NCBI GenBank assembly: GCA_043804925.1 | Contig: JAZDIP010000027.1 | Span: 1 to 48,747, forward strand | Direction: 5' to 3' | DNA length: 48,747 bases | Source of the DNA: ChocPot-Mid sp043804925 | GTDB lineage: Bacteria > Bacteroidota > Ignavibacteria > Kapaibacteriales > UBA2268 | Translations under genes and position numbers: made by a program | Notes under the pieces: generated by a model | The model's database searches: none | Seen by the model: the letters and a program-made list of their open reading frames with translations, nothing else | What the model was told of the DNA's origin: nothing | Part shown: positions 42,503 through 48,747 of the stretch, in pieces | Layout of the letters: each line of letters begins with the position of its first letter | Numbering within the stretch: the stretch's first letter is position 1

Positions 42503-43132
42503 ATGATTAGAATTATTATTGCGGACGACCATGCAGTTGTCCGAAAAGGTTTAAAGCAAATCTTTGACGAAACATTGGATTTGGTTGTTACTGATGAAGC
42601 AAATTCTGGTAATGAACTTCTTGATAAAATTAAAGTCAATGATTATGATGTTGTTATTTTGGACATTTCAATGCCCGGTAAAGATGGTCTTGATACTCTT
42701 AAGGAACTGAAGGGGATAAAACCGGATTTACCTGTTTTAATTTTTACTATTTATCCGGAAGAGCAATATGCAGTGAGAGTGCTTAAAGCAGGTGCTTCGG
42801 GTTATATTAATAAGGAAAGCGAACCTGAATTATTAATCGAGGCAATCAGGAAAGTATCACATGGAAGAAAATATATTTCACCTTATCTTGCCGAGTTGCT
42901 CGCATCAAATCTCGATACTGGGGAAGCACCTTTACACGAACAGCTATCAGATAGGGAATATCAGGTTATGTGCATGATTGCTTCAGGCAAAACCGCAACC
43001 GATATTGCTAAGGAACTTACTCTTAGTATAAATACTATTTCTACTTATCGAATCAGGATTTTGGAAAAAATGAATATGAAGAATAATGCTGAGATTACGC
43101 ATTATGCTTTAAAAAACCGGCTTGTTGAGTAG
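42503..43132 (+). CDS. NarL/FixJ-family response regulator
   Basis: The 209-residue protein has a receiver domain with acidic pair Asp8-Asp9 (IIADDHAVVRKG), phosphorylated Asp54 (VVILDISMPGKDG), Thr in LIFTIYPEE and Lys in GYINKESEP. The LuxR-type HTH at about 145-205 is LSDREYQVMCMIASGKTATDIAKELTLSINTISTYRIRILEKMNMKNNAEITHYAL. It is the partner of the kinase, whose stop is two bases before its ATG. The target genes are unknown. A TTAAGAGTTGGGAGT array starts right after its stop. Confidence 0.95.
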   Translation: MIRIIIADDHAVVRKGLKQIFDETLDLVVTDEANSGNELLDKIKVNDYDVVILDISMPGKDGLDTLKELKGIKPDLPVLIFTIYPEEQYAVRVLKAGASGYINKESEPELLIEAIRKVSHGRKYISPYLAELLASNLDTGEAPLHEQLSDREYQVMCMIASGKTATDIAKELTLSINTISTYRIRILEKMNMKNNAEITHYALKNRLVE

Positions 43133-43216
43133 GTAGAAGAGTTAAGAGTTGGGAGTTAAGAGTTGGGAGTTGGGAGTTAAGTAAAAGTTTTAAGTTTTAA
43201 ATTCTAAATTTTAAGT
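43133..43216. repeat. GAGTTAAGAGTTGG array and AAATTTTAAG words after the regulator stop
   Basis: TTAAGAGTTGGGAG is repeated about three times from 43139, then AAGTTTTAAATTCTAAATTTTAAG. The array begins immediately behind the stop codon at 43130-43132. Confidence 0.8.
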
Positions 43217-43303
43217 TAAAAAATAAAAAAAAGATTATTTTAGTAAATAATTGAAATTTTTCATAAATTATATTTTTATTTTTAATGAACCAACGAGTTT
43301 TTT

Positions 43304-43954
43304 ATGTTATTCGCGGATATAATAATTAATATTTCCAACGGATTGTACTTAGTAGCATCCGGTTTTAAAAAAATTATTTATTTAAGAATAGCTTTGGTAT
43401 TTGCAGGCCTTCTTGAAATTTGGTATTTTTGGTTAGCGGCACCGGATGACTTACTTGCGAGCATTCTTTGGGGAATACTTTTTGTTTTAATTAATATGTA
43501 TATGATTGGCTTATACATATATGAACGAAAATCACTAGCGTTGAAAGACGACGAAGCAAAACTTTTTTACATGGTTTTCCAAAAAATGGAAAAAGTACTT
43601 TTTAAGAAACTAATGAAAGCCGGACATTGGATATCATGCCCATTAAACTCAATACTAATAAAAGAAAATGAACCAACAAATACGCTGTTGGTTCTTTTTG
43701 AAGGAAAATTCAGGATAGAAATTGAAAAAAAACCAATAACAATCTTAAATCCCGGGAGCTTTTTAGGAGAAATTAGTTTTCTTGCAGGTGGCAATGCAAC
43801 TGCAACAGCTATATCTGAAACTGAATCGCGTCTTTATTGCTGGGATAAAAAATCATTATTAAAACTATTAAATCATAATCCCAATATGGATGTTGAAATG
43901 ATGAAAATATTTAGCTCTGACCTTGTTAATAAACTCATTCAAAGCAACAAATAA
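43304..43954 (+). CDS. Popeye-like membrane protein with cyclic-nucleotide-binding domain
   Basis: The 216-residue protein has three N-terminal membrane segments. YLRIALVFAGLLEIWYFWLAAPDDLLASILWGILFVLINMYMIGLYIYERKSLAL is the pattern of the Popeye (POPDC) family, which binds cAMP in animals. At about 85-210 comes a cyclic-nucleotide-binding-like beta-roll. LLVLFEGKFRIEIEKKPITILNPGSFLGEISFLAGGNATATAISETESRLYCWDKKSLLKLLNHNP has the phosphate-binding cassette around FLGEISFLAGGNATATA, where the usual Arg is replaced by Asn. It follows the two-component pair by 171 bases on the same strand. A cAMP or cGMP effector role is a guess. Confidence 0.8.
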   Translation: MLFADIIINISNGLYLVASGFKKIIYLRIALVFAGLLEIWYFWLAAPDDLLASILWGILFVLINMYMIGLYIYERKSLALKDDEAKLFYMVFQKMEKVLFKKLMKAGHWISCPLNSILIKENEPTNTLLVLFEGKFRIEIEKKPITILNPGSFLGEISFLAGGNATATAISETESRLYCWDKKSLLKLLNHNPNMDVEMMKIFSSDLVNKLIQSNK

Positions 43955-43970
43955 GAAAAGCAATAATTTT

Positions 43971-44816
43971 TTAATCGAAAATATATTTTATGCCAAATTG
44001 GGTAACACCGGCAAAACCGTCGTCTTTAAATTTTCTGTAATCGTCATTGTAATGCATAAGGTAAATCTTCTTTTTCCATTTTTCAGGTAAAGTTTTTAGC
44101 TCATCGTAAGAAGCATGAACTGGATTTTTGGTAAATGAGCAATCGTGGAAAATAACTTCAGCTTTATCGGCATAAATATCTAATAATGATTTGTCGAATT
44201 TTGTATCGCTGGTGTACATAACCTTTTTATCAATCATCAAGCCATAGGAAATGAATGCCTGCTTTTGCGTTTTTGCTGTATCGGGAATGTGATTAGTTCC
44301 GAATAGCTCAATGTCAATACCTTTGTATTTTATTTTATATTTTGTCCTGTCCTTTGAAGAAAGTGGCTTAGCTAAAAGGATATCGAAATAATCTGTAATT
44401 TTCAATCTTGTATTTCCTTTTTTTTCGTTCCATTCCAAACCGCCTTTGAGGGAGTAGTTCCAAAGGATATCCTTGTACTCTTTTGTTGTTATCAGCTTAA
44501 GTTTTGGATTGTTTGGGAAATTTGGACTTGAGTATCTTTTATTGAGAACCAAATATTCAACACCGCCGATGTGGTCAGCATGGCTGTGAGTAGGAAGAAA
44601 TGCTTCAATATCCAGTGGGCTAAGACCTAAATGCTTTTCAAGTGAAATCGGGGCGTTATACCCAAAATCAACGAGAATATGTGCATTCCCTTTTATAATT
44701 ATTATATTGTTATTGTATAATAATTGGGAAAATGCGGTACCTGTACCAAGGAAGATGATTTCCAGGTTTCCATTGTTTTGGAGCTTAAGTTTATTTTTTA
44801 TTTTATATATTTTCAT
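43971..44816 (-). CDS. Metallo-beta-lactamase-fold hydrolase
   Basis: The 281-residue protein (ATG 44816; a TTG lies further upstream) has the MBL pattern. LEIIFLGTGTAFSQLLYNNNIIII starts it, then HILVDFGYNAP. The metal motif THSHADHIGGVEYLVL lies near residue 80, GLMIDKKVMYTSDTKFD near 190, and EVIFHDCSFTKNPVHASYDELKTLP follows, with LMHYNDDY near the end. It resembles RNase Z-like or PDE-type MBL enzymes, and its gene is convergent to that of the Popeye-like protein. Since some cAMP phosphodiesterases are MBL enzymes, cyclic-nucleotide turnover is possible but not shown. It is cytoplasmic by lack of a signal peptide. Confidence 0.82.
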   Translation of the reverse strand: MKIYKIKNKLKLQNNGNLEIIFLGTGTAFSQLLYNNNIIIIKGNAHILVDFGYNAPISLEKHLGLSPLDIEAFLPTHSHADHIGGVEYLVLNKRYSSPNFPNNPKLKLITTKEYKDILWNYSLKGGLEWNEKKGNTRLKITDYFDILLAKPLSSKDRTKYKIKYKGIDIELFGTNHIPDTAKTQKQAFISYGLMIDKKVMYTSDTKFDKSLLDIYADKAEVIFHDCSFTKNPVHASYDELKTLPEKWKKKIYLMHYNDDYRKFKDDGFAGVTQFGIKYIFD

Positions 44817-44909
44817 AATTATCCTCAACTCAATTTATAAAATTAAGAAAATATTATGCCAAATTCTAAAGAAATGTTCATTATTAGGTTTTTAAACTTT
44901 CAAACTGAA

Positions 44910-45809
44910 TTACTTACTCGCATCCACAACAATTCCGAAACGTAAACTTTGGTTGTATTGTGTTTGGTAGGATTGTTTTTCGTCGTAAGCCAAATCGAAC
45001 TTGATTAATATTGCCAAATAACTCCACAGTGAGATTTTGAATTCATTTTGAAAGACTACTGTCCATTTCGCCATATCGTCAAATGTTGTAAAAGCATCGA
45101 GTATTCCCCTGTAATCGCAGGTTTGACTTAGTTTTATTTTTGCTTCGGATTTCCATTGAATACCCGATTCCGGCTTGTATCTTTCCTTAATGTCAAGTGT
45201 CTTTCTGTCATCTGTCATTTGAGTATGGTCGTAAGCACGGATTTGCTTTAGTGAAAAACCAATACGTGATGTTATAACTTTTAACGTATCAGAAAGGAGA
45301 TATTCAAAGCCCCAAGTTTGTTGAGAAGTAACAGGGTCCCAACACTTAGCGGTCATTTGCTCCTCGCCTTTAAACACAACAAAGGAAGGAACAATCTGTG
45401 AGAAAAAAGAAGCCGAGAAAAAAGGGTCGAGCTTCCAGCCCAAGGGATAAACCAGAACACCCTCGCTACCAAAAATATTATCGGTTGGGAGGAAGTAATC
45501 ATATTTGTTTTTCTTATCGCTTTTGTAAAGCATTCCTGCGGCAAAGTTAAACCGGAACCGGAATACCAAGCTGTCATTACTCATATTATCGGAAAAGTCA
45601 AAGCTGACATTTTTACGAAAATCCCAAGCAGAAGAGCCCTCGAAAGCCACGACCTCACCTTGCTTCCAATCGTTCACTGCTGTCTGCGAAACAGCCATGG
45701 ATACACGCAAATCGTATGGGTGAAATGTGACGGATTGGGCATTAACTTCAATTATTGAAAAAGCAATAACAAATAATAAAATTATTATTTGGGAAGTAAT
45801 AGTTTTCAT
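44910..45809 (-). CDS. DUF3078-family outer-membrane protein
   Basis: The 299-residue protein has a signal peptide (residues 1-24, EVNAQSV). It is a probable beta-barrel: alternating strands such as VSFDFSDNMSNDSLVFRFRFNFAAGMLYKSDKKNKYDYF and EAKIKLSQTCDYRGILDAFTTFDDMAKWTVVFQNEFKISLWSYLAI occur. The N-terminal VSMAVSQTAVNDWKQGEVVAFEGSSAWDF fits DUF3078. It ends in SLRFGIVVDASK. The function is unknown, and such proteins are common in Bacteroidota outer membranes. It lies 25 bases behind the TlpA-like gene on the same strand, so an operon is likely. Confidence 0.72.
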   Translation of the reverse strand: MKTITSQIIILLFVIAFSIIEVNAQSVTFHPYDLRVSMAVSQTAVNDWKQGEVVAFEGSSAWDFRKNVSFDFSDNMSNDSLVFRFRFNFAAGMLYKSDKKNKYDYFLPTDNIFGSEGVLVYPLGWKLDPFFSASFFSQIVPSFVVFKGEEQMTAKCWDPVTSQQTWGFEYLLSDTLKVITSRIGFSLKQIRAYDHTQMTDDRKTLDIKERYKPESGIQWKSEAKIKLSQTCDYRGILDAFTTFDDMAKWTVVFQNEFKISLWSYLAILIKFDLAYDEKQSYQTQYNQSLRFGIVVDASK

Positions 45810-45834
45810 GAATGAAATTATTTAATAATTTTTT

Positions 45835-47028
45835 TTATTTAATTTTTAGATATTTTTTTATATGAAACTCTAAAGAATCGATTTCACTTTCATTCCAGCC
45901 AACGGAATAATAAATTACTTTGCCTTTTTTATCAATTAGGTATAAAGTAGGATATGCCTTTACTTGGTATAAACTATCAACTGATTTATCAACAAATAAC
46001 AAGGGATAACTAATATTTTTTTTCTTTATGAAATTATCAAGATGAGAATTTTCTTTTGGATTATCCTTGCTGTTAATTCCTATAACGACTAAATCCTGTT
46101 TCTTATATTTTTTATATAAATCATTTATCATAGGTATTGCTTGGATACAAGGGGGACAGGATAAATACCAAAAGTCAAGTAAGATTATTTTACTTTTGAA
46201 TTCAATTAATTTTACCACTTTGTTTTGGACATAATCATATCCATTAAAGGACGGAACTTTTTCAATTGGCTTTTTCGTTTCTGCCGATTGATTGTTTGCT
46301 CTCGTTATACTATCACCGTCAATGAAAGTAAAAATCTGTGATAAACTATCAAATCTATTTTCCATATAATTGATACCTAAAGCATCAAATCTTATATTTT
46401 TCAATATTATTTGTTGGCTTTGATATTCATCATTAACCTTCAACATTGATTCTATTCCTTTTATTAACAAGGATTCTTTATCTATTAAAATATTTTTTTG
46501 TCTTTCACTAACCTCATTTTGGTCAGGTGATTTTAATTTAATTTTCCAAAATTCTTTATTATCTATGTTTATTATTTCAAAATTGGTTCTATTTGAAGTA
46601 TCATTAATCAATGAAATAAGTTTTTCAGGATTAAAAAAATATATTTGTATTAAGTTAGACATTATATTTGATAGAAATAATTCTTGATGATTGTCTTCAC
46701 TAAACTTATAAATTAGCTTCTTGTCAGTATGAATGTAAAAAGAATTGCTTAAAAAACTAAAAACTTCATTTCCCAAATTATCTTTATACCAAAATTGTTT
46801 TCTCAATTGATTTTCAGGAGAAACCTTAATTAATAAGCAATCCCCAGAAATTTTAAATGTATCATTATCCATAATACTTTTAAATTTAAAATCTACGGAA
46901 TATGATATCGATTGATGACTTTTATAAAGTTCAACAACATCATTTACAATGCTTTTAGTGATTTCTTGCTCTGAAGAAGAATTGTTAATAAAACTAAATA
47001 ATAAAAGTAAAAACATTAAATATTTCAT
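45835..47028 (-). CDS. LolA-like/TlpA-type thioredoxin fusion protein
   Basis: The 397-residue protein has a signal peptide (residues 1-17). Residues 20-240 are beta-rich, like LolA/DUF2092-type domains (VELYKSHQSISYSVDFKFKSIMDNDTFKISGDCLLIKVSPENQ). Residues 255-397 form a TlpA/ResA-type thioredoxin domain: FKSKIILLDFWYLSCPPCIQAIPMINDLYKKYKKQDLVVIGIN. CPPC lies near residue 290, a cis-Pro in VKAYPTLYLIDKKGKVIYYSVG near 360. It is probably a periplasmic disulfide reductase joined to a lipid- or metal-binding module. The upstream gene encodes a Cys-rich secreted protein, a possible substrate. Confidence 0.8.
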   Translation of the reverse strand: MKYLMFLLLLFSFINNSSSEQEITKSIVNDVVELYKSHQSISYSVDFKFKSIMDNDTFKISGDCLLIKVSPENQLRKQFWYKDNLGNEVFSFLSNSFYIHTDKKLIYKFSEDNHQELFLSNIMSNLIQIYFFNPEKLISLINDTSNRTNFEIINIDNKEFWKIKLKSPDQNEVSERQKNILIDKESLLIKGIESMLKVNDEYQSQQIILKNIRFDALGINYMENRFDSLSQIFTFIDGDSITRANNQSAETKKPIEKVPSFNGYDYVQNKVVKLIEFKSKIILLDFWYLSCPPCIQAIPMINDLYKKYKKQDLVVIGINSKDNPKENSHLDNFIKKKNISYPLLFVDKSVDSLYQVKAYPTLYLIDKKGKVIYYSVGWNESEIDSLEFHIKKYLKIK

Positions 47029-47070
47029 AATTTCTCCTTATTTCAATTAATAATTGCTTTCATAAATAAA

Positions 47071-47108
47071 ATGTTACGGCAGAAAAACTACCGTAACATA
47101 TTTTTTTA
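47071..47108 (-). terminator. Hairpin between the Cys-rich and TlpA-like genes
   Basis: ATGTTACGG (47071-47079) and CCGTAACAT (47091-47099) form a perfect 9-base stem with an 11-base loop. T-rich DNA flanks both sides (TTTTATTTATG reading minus; TTTTTTT reading plus). On the minus strand it follows the Cys-rich gene stop and precedes the TlpA-like gene. It may lower read-through into the thioredoxin gene. Confidence 0.65.
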
Positions 47109-47642
47109 ATCATAAATTACTTCTTTTGCTTTTAATATTATAGCTGTTGTACCACCTGATGTACATGCATCTCTATAATATGGTTGGCAAAATCCACTAC
47201 AAGTATTTTGAAAACAACGACTCTTTGTTCCATCATCATAAGTCCAAATTCCGCAAGAACCGGTGGGAGGTGCAGGTGCAGCTTTGCACTCACATCCAAA
47301 ATAAAGATTACCAGATTGACATAAAGATGGATTAGAACCTTGATCAAATGGAATAATCCATACATCATCTTCGAGTGTAAATATTACTTCATTTTCATAT
47401 TGTGTGTAATCTAATGAAGCAAGATTATACGTTATTGCTGTATCTCCTCCAGTGCTTATCCTTTGTGATTTAGTTACTTGAACAGTATCTGAATTTATCC
47501 AGAGCAATGTAATAACATTAGTATAACCGGTAGGTGAACCATTTACAATTTCGAGAGAGGCATATTGTACCGGTTGCGAATATAGATTATTTAGACATGA
47601 AACAAAAACGAATAATAATATATAAATATAATTCTTTTTCAT
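47106..47642 (-). CDS. Secreted cysteine-rich protein of unknown function
   Basis: The 178-residue protein has a signal peptide (residues 1-22, NNLYSQ). The middle is beta-rich (QYASLEIVNGSPTGYTNVITLLW, YENEVIFTLEDDVWIIPF). Near the C-terminus are eight cysteines in about 60 residues (SLCQSG, FGCECK, GSCGIW, SRCFQNTCSGFCQPYY, DACTSG), enough for four disulfides. I do not recognise the family. It lies directly upstream of the TlpA-type thioredoxin gene, which may reduce or shuffle its disulfides; a hairpin separates them. Confidence 0.65.
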   Translation of the reverse strand: MKKNYIYILLFVFVSCLNNLYSQPVQYASLEIVNGSPTGYTNVITLLWINSDTVQVTKSQRISTGGDTAITYNLASLDYTQYENEVIFTLEDDVWIIPFDQGSNPSLCQSGNLYFGCECKAAPAPPTGSCGIWTYDDGTKSRCFQNTCSGFCQPYYRDACTSGGTTAIILKAKEVIYD

Positions 47643-47950
47643 AATAAATTCTCCTTTAATAAATTTCTAAAATACATTTTTTCAGTCAGCCCTTATTGAA
47701 TTTTCAATTATTTATAGTTCAATTTGGGCAAAGAAATAATACTTGCATAATTCAAACTAAAACCATATATTTCAGTTATGAATTAGCTCAAACTCTGTAT
47801 TCTTTTCAGCGATTTGTTAACGTTTCACTGTTCAGAATACGACAACCAGCTAAGGATGTCTTAAGGGCAGGTGAATTACTTCATTTGCCCTTTTTGTTTC
47901 TGTTCGTTTTGAAATGCCGGTTACTCCTATATAAAATTAAAAAAGTTTAT
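47643..47950. other. Intergenic region, no gene seen
   Basis: About 308 bases between two minus-strand genes. Only plain AT-rich DNA and the leader of the Cys-rich gene are seen; the open frames here have no support. Confidence 0.5.
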
Positions 47951-48747
47951 TTATTGTTTGATAAACATCCCTCTTTTTATATCATTGGAACTCTTCACTT
48001 CAACAAAATAAAGTCCTGCAGTTAGGAAATCACTATTAATCTGTACTGAAATTTCACCTGCGATTAGATTTTTTTCAAATGTCAAAATTTTATTCCCGCG
48101 AATATCATAAACATTTATTGTTAAATTTTCATTGATTTCAGAACTCCAAACAAAATAACTTTTCCCATTTGTTGGATTAGGATAAATCCCTAATGATTTA
48201 TTTTTCTCATCTACCCGATAATCATCTACACCTAAAGGTTCAAACCATGTATAAAAGTATGAAACTCTCGTTAAACTATATGTTGTATCATCTTTACAAG
48301 AGCATAATCTTATCTGATATCTCGATGATGGTTGAAGCAATGTAAGTTTTCTTGTGGTATCAATAATAAAATTCTCCTCAAAAATTACTTGGATATTGTT
48401 AACATCAGTCAAATCTCTTACTTTTAAAAAATAATAATCAGCATATTTAAACTTAGTCCATATCAAATTTATATCGCCGGGAGATAATATAGCATCTTCT
48501 TCAGGAGTTATTATATCGGGAAACGATAATTCGGTTTCATATTTATATGTCCCAAGTCTAGCTGCTTCTGACCATTCACTTTCATTATTTTCTCCAATTG
48601 ACTTTACATACATCCAATAAGTGAAATTGCTATCCAAATCATTCAAAACAAGAAAATTATCATATATGATAGTATCAACTTTAGGTTTATCCCAATTATA
48701 ATTTTCCGGTCTATCAGATGAATCTTTAGAAATACCAGCCATTTTAA
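47951..48747 (-). CDS. Partial T9SS-exported protein with Fn3-like domain
   Basis: The frame is open to the right edge of the window, so the N-terminus with any signal peptide lies outside. The visible 263 residues show a fibronectin type III-like stretch (DLDSNFTYWMYVKSIGENNESEWSEAARLGT, then ILSPGDINLIWTKFKYADYYFLKVRD and SSRYQIRLCSCKDD). The last 80 residues are a T9SS sorting domain: LGIYPNPTNGKSYFVW, NVYDIRGNKIL, AGLYFVEVKS and GMFIKQ. It is a surface-exposed or released protein. No catalytic domain is seen. Confidence 0.78.
   Translation of the reverse strand, partial: KMAGISKDSSDRPENYNWDKPKVDTIIYDNFLVLNDLDSNFTYWMYVKSIGENNESEWSEAARLGTYKYETELSFPDIITPEEDAILSPGDINLIWTKFKYADYYFLKVRDLTDVNNIQVIFEENFIIDTTRKLTLLQPSSRYQIRLCSCKDDTTYSLTRVSYFYTWFEPLGVDDYRVDEKNKSLGIYPNPTNGKSYFVWSSEINENLTINVYDIRGNKILTFEKNLIAGEISVQINSDFLTAGLYFVEVKSSNDIKRGMFIKQ

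Noticed and set aside
47106..47642. The Cys-rich protein considered as a modified-peptide (RiPP) precursor
   Set aside because: It has a normal signal peptide and a folded beta-rich middle, and no modifying enzyme genes are next to it other than a thioredoxin.
47643..48025. A plus-strand frame of 109 residues in the gap
   Set aside because: It overlaps the sorting domain of the partial T9SS gene, lacks a ribosome site, and has no recognisable pattern.

Overview
The window looks like the chromosome of an AT-rich member of the FCB group, most like the Ignavibacteriota/Kapabacteria/Bacteroidota side. Four predicted surface proteins end in type IX secretion (T9SS) C-terminal sorting domains. There are many secreted proteins and lipoproteins, an mraZ-rsmH pair, ruvB and ruvC in separate places, DUF3160 and DUF3078 family proteins, and almost no Shine-Dalgarno signal at many starts. 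I saw no rRNA, tRNA, transposase or CRISPR array. The assignment rests on gene content only.

Layout. 0.3-8.6 kb: ruvC, two secreted proteins of unknown role (one TPR), mraZ-rsmH with MraZ boxes, a T9SS beta-propeller protein and a metallo-beta-lactamase-fold lipoprotein. 8.6-14.9 kb: small lipoproteins, a DUF3160 T9SS protein, a frameshifted ORF6N gene, and a cluster of lipoprotein, secreted propeller-like protein and thioredoxin-like protein with a duplicated gene remnant behind it. 14.9-18 kb: SagB-type nitroreductase, lone ABC ATPase, ATP-grasp protein. 18.3-22.1 kb: a restriction-modification-specificity locus that reads best as one long R-M-S polypeptide broken by three T-run indels. 22.7-28.2 kb: MFS transporter, DUF255 thioredoxin-domain protein, an unknown secreted protein, and a GPP34-domain protein. 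28.4-33 kb: ruvB, then a HinP1I-like restriction enzyme with a beta-class amino-methyltransferase and two small genes, divergent from a phage-like HTH repressor plus S24 protease gene. 33-36.4 kb: Cys-rich lipoprotein, T9SS protein, a broken ParE/RelE toxin with intact antitoxin, and mazEF. 36.4-39.7 kb: SMR/ArnE-like transporter, DUF2142 membrane protein and polyprenyl-phosphate GT2, a probable lipid-linked sugar set. 39.9-44.8 kb: PAS histidine kinase and LuxR-type regulator, a Popeye-like cyclic-nucleotide-binding membrane protein, and an MBL-fold hydrolase. 44.9-48.7 kb: DUF3078 outer-membrane protein, LolA-like/TlpA thioredoxin, a Cys-rich secreted protein and a partial T9SS protein.

Two structural themes stand out. 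First, the intergenic DNA is full of short tandem arrays of several unrelated unit types, and many of them begin within a few bases of a stop codon. Some run into coding sequence (MFS C-terminus, Lys tail of the ATP-grasp protein, an in-frame stretch in the kinase ATPase domain, and a dispersed SFDKLRMT-coding repeat in the MBL lipoprotein). Second, six apparent one-base homopolymer length changes break four genes, mostly selfish or defence genes.

The best candidate for an undescribed system is the 29.5-33.0 kb module. There a GCGC-type restriction enzyme appears to be paired with an N4-cytosine methyltransferase. It sits in an operon transcribed away from a split CI-like repressor (HTH protein plus S24 protease), across an intergenic region rich in inverted repeats.
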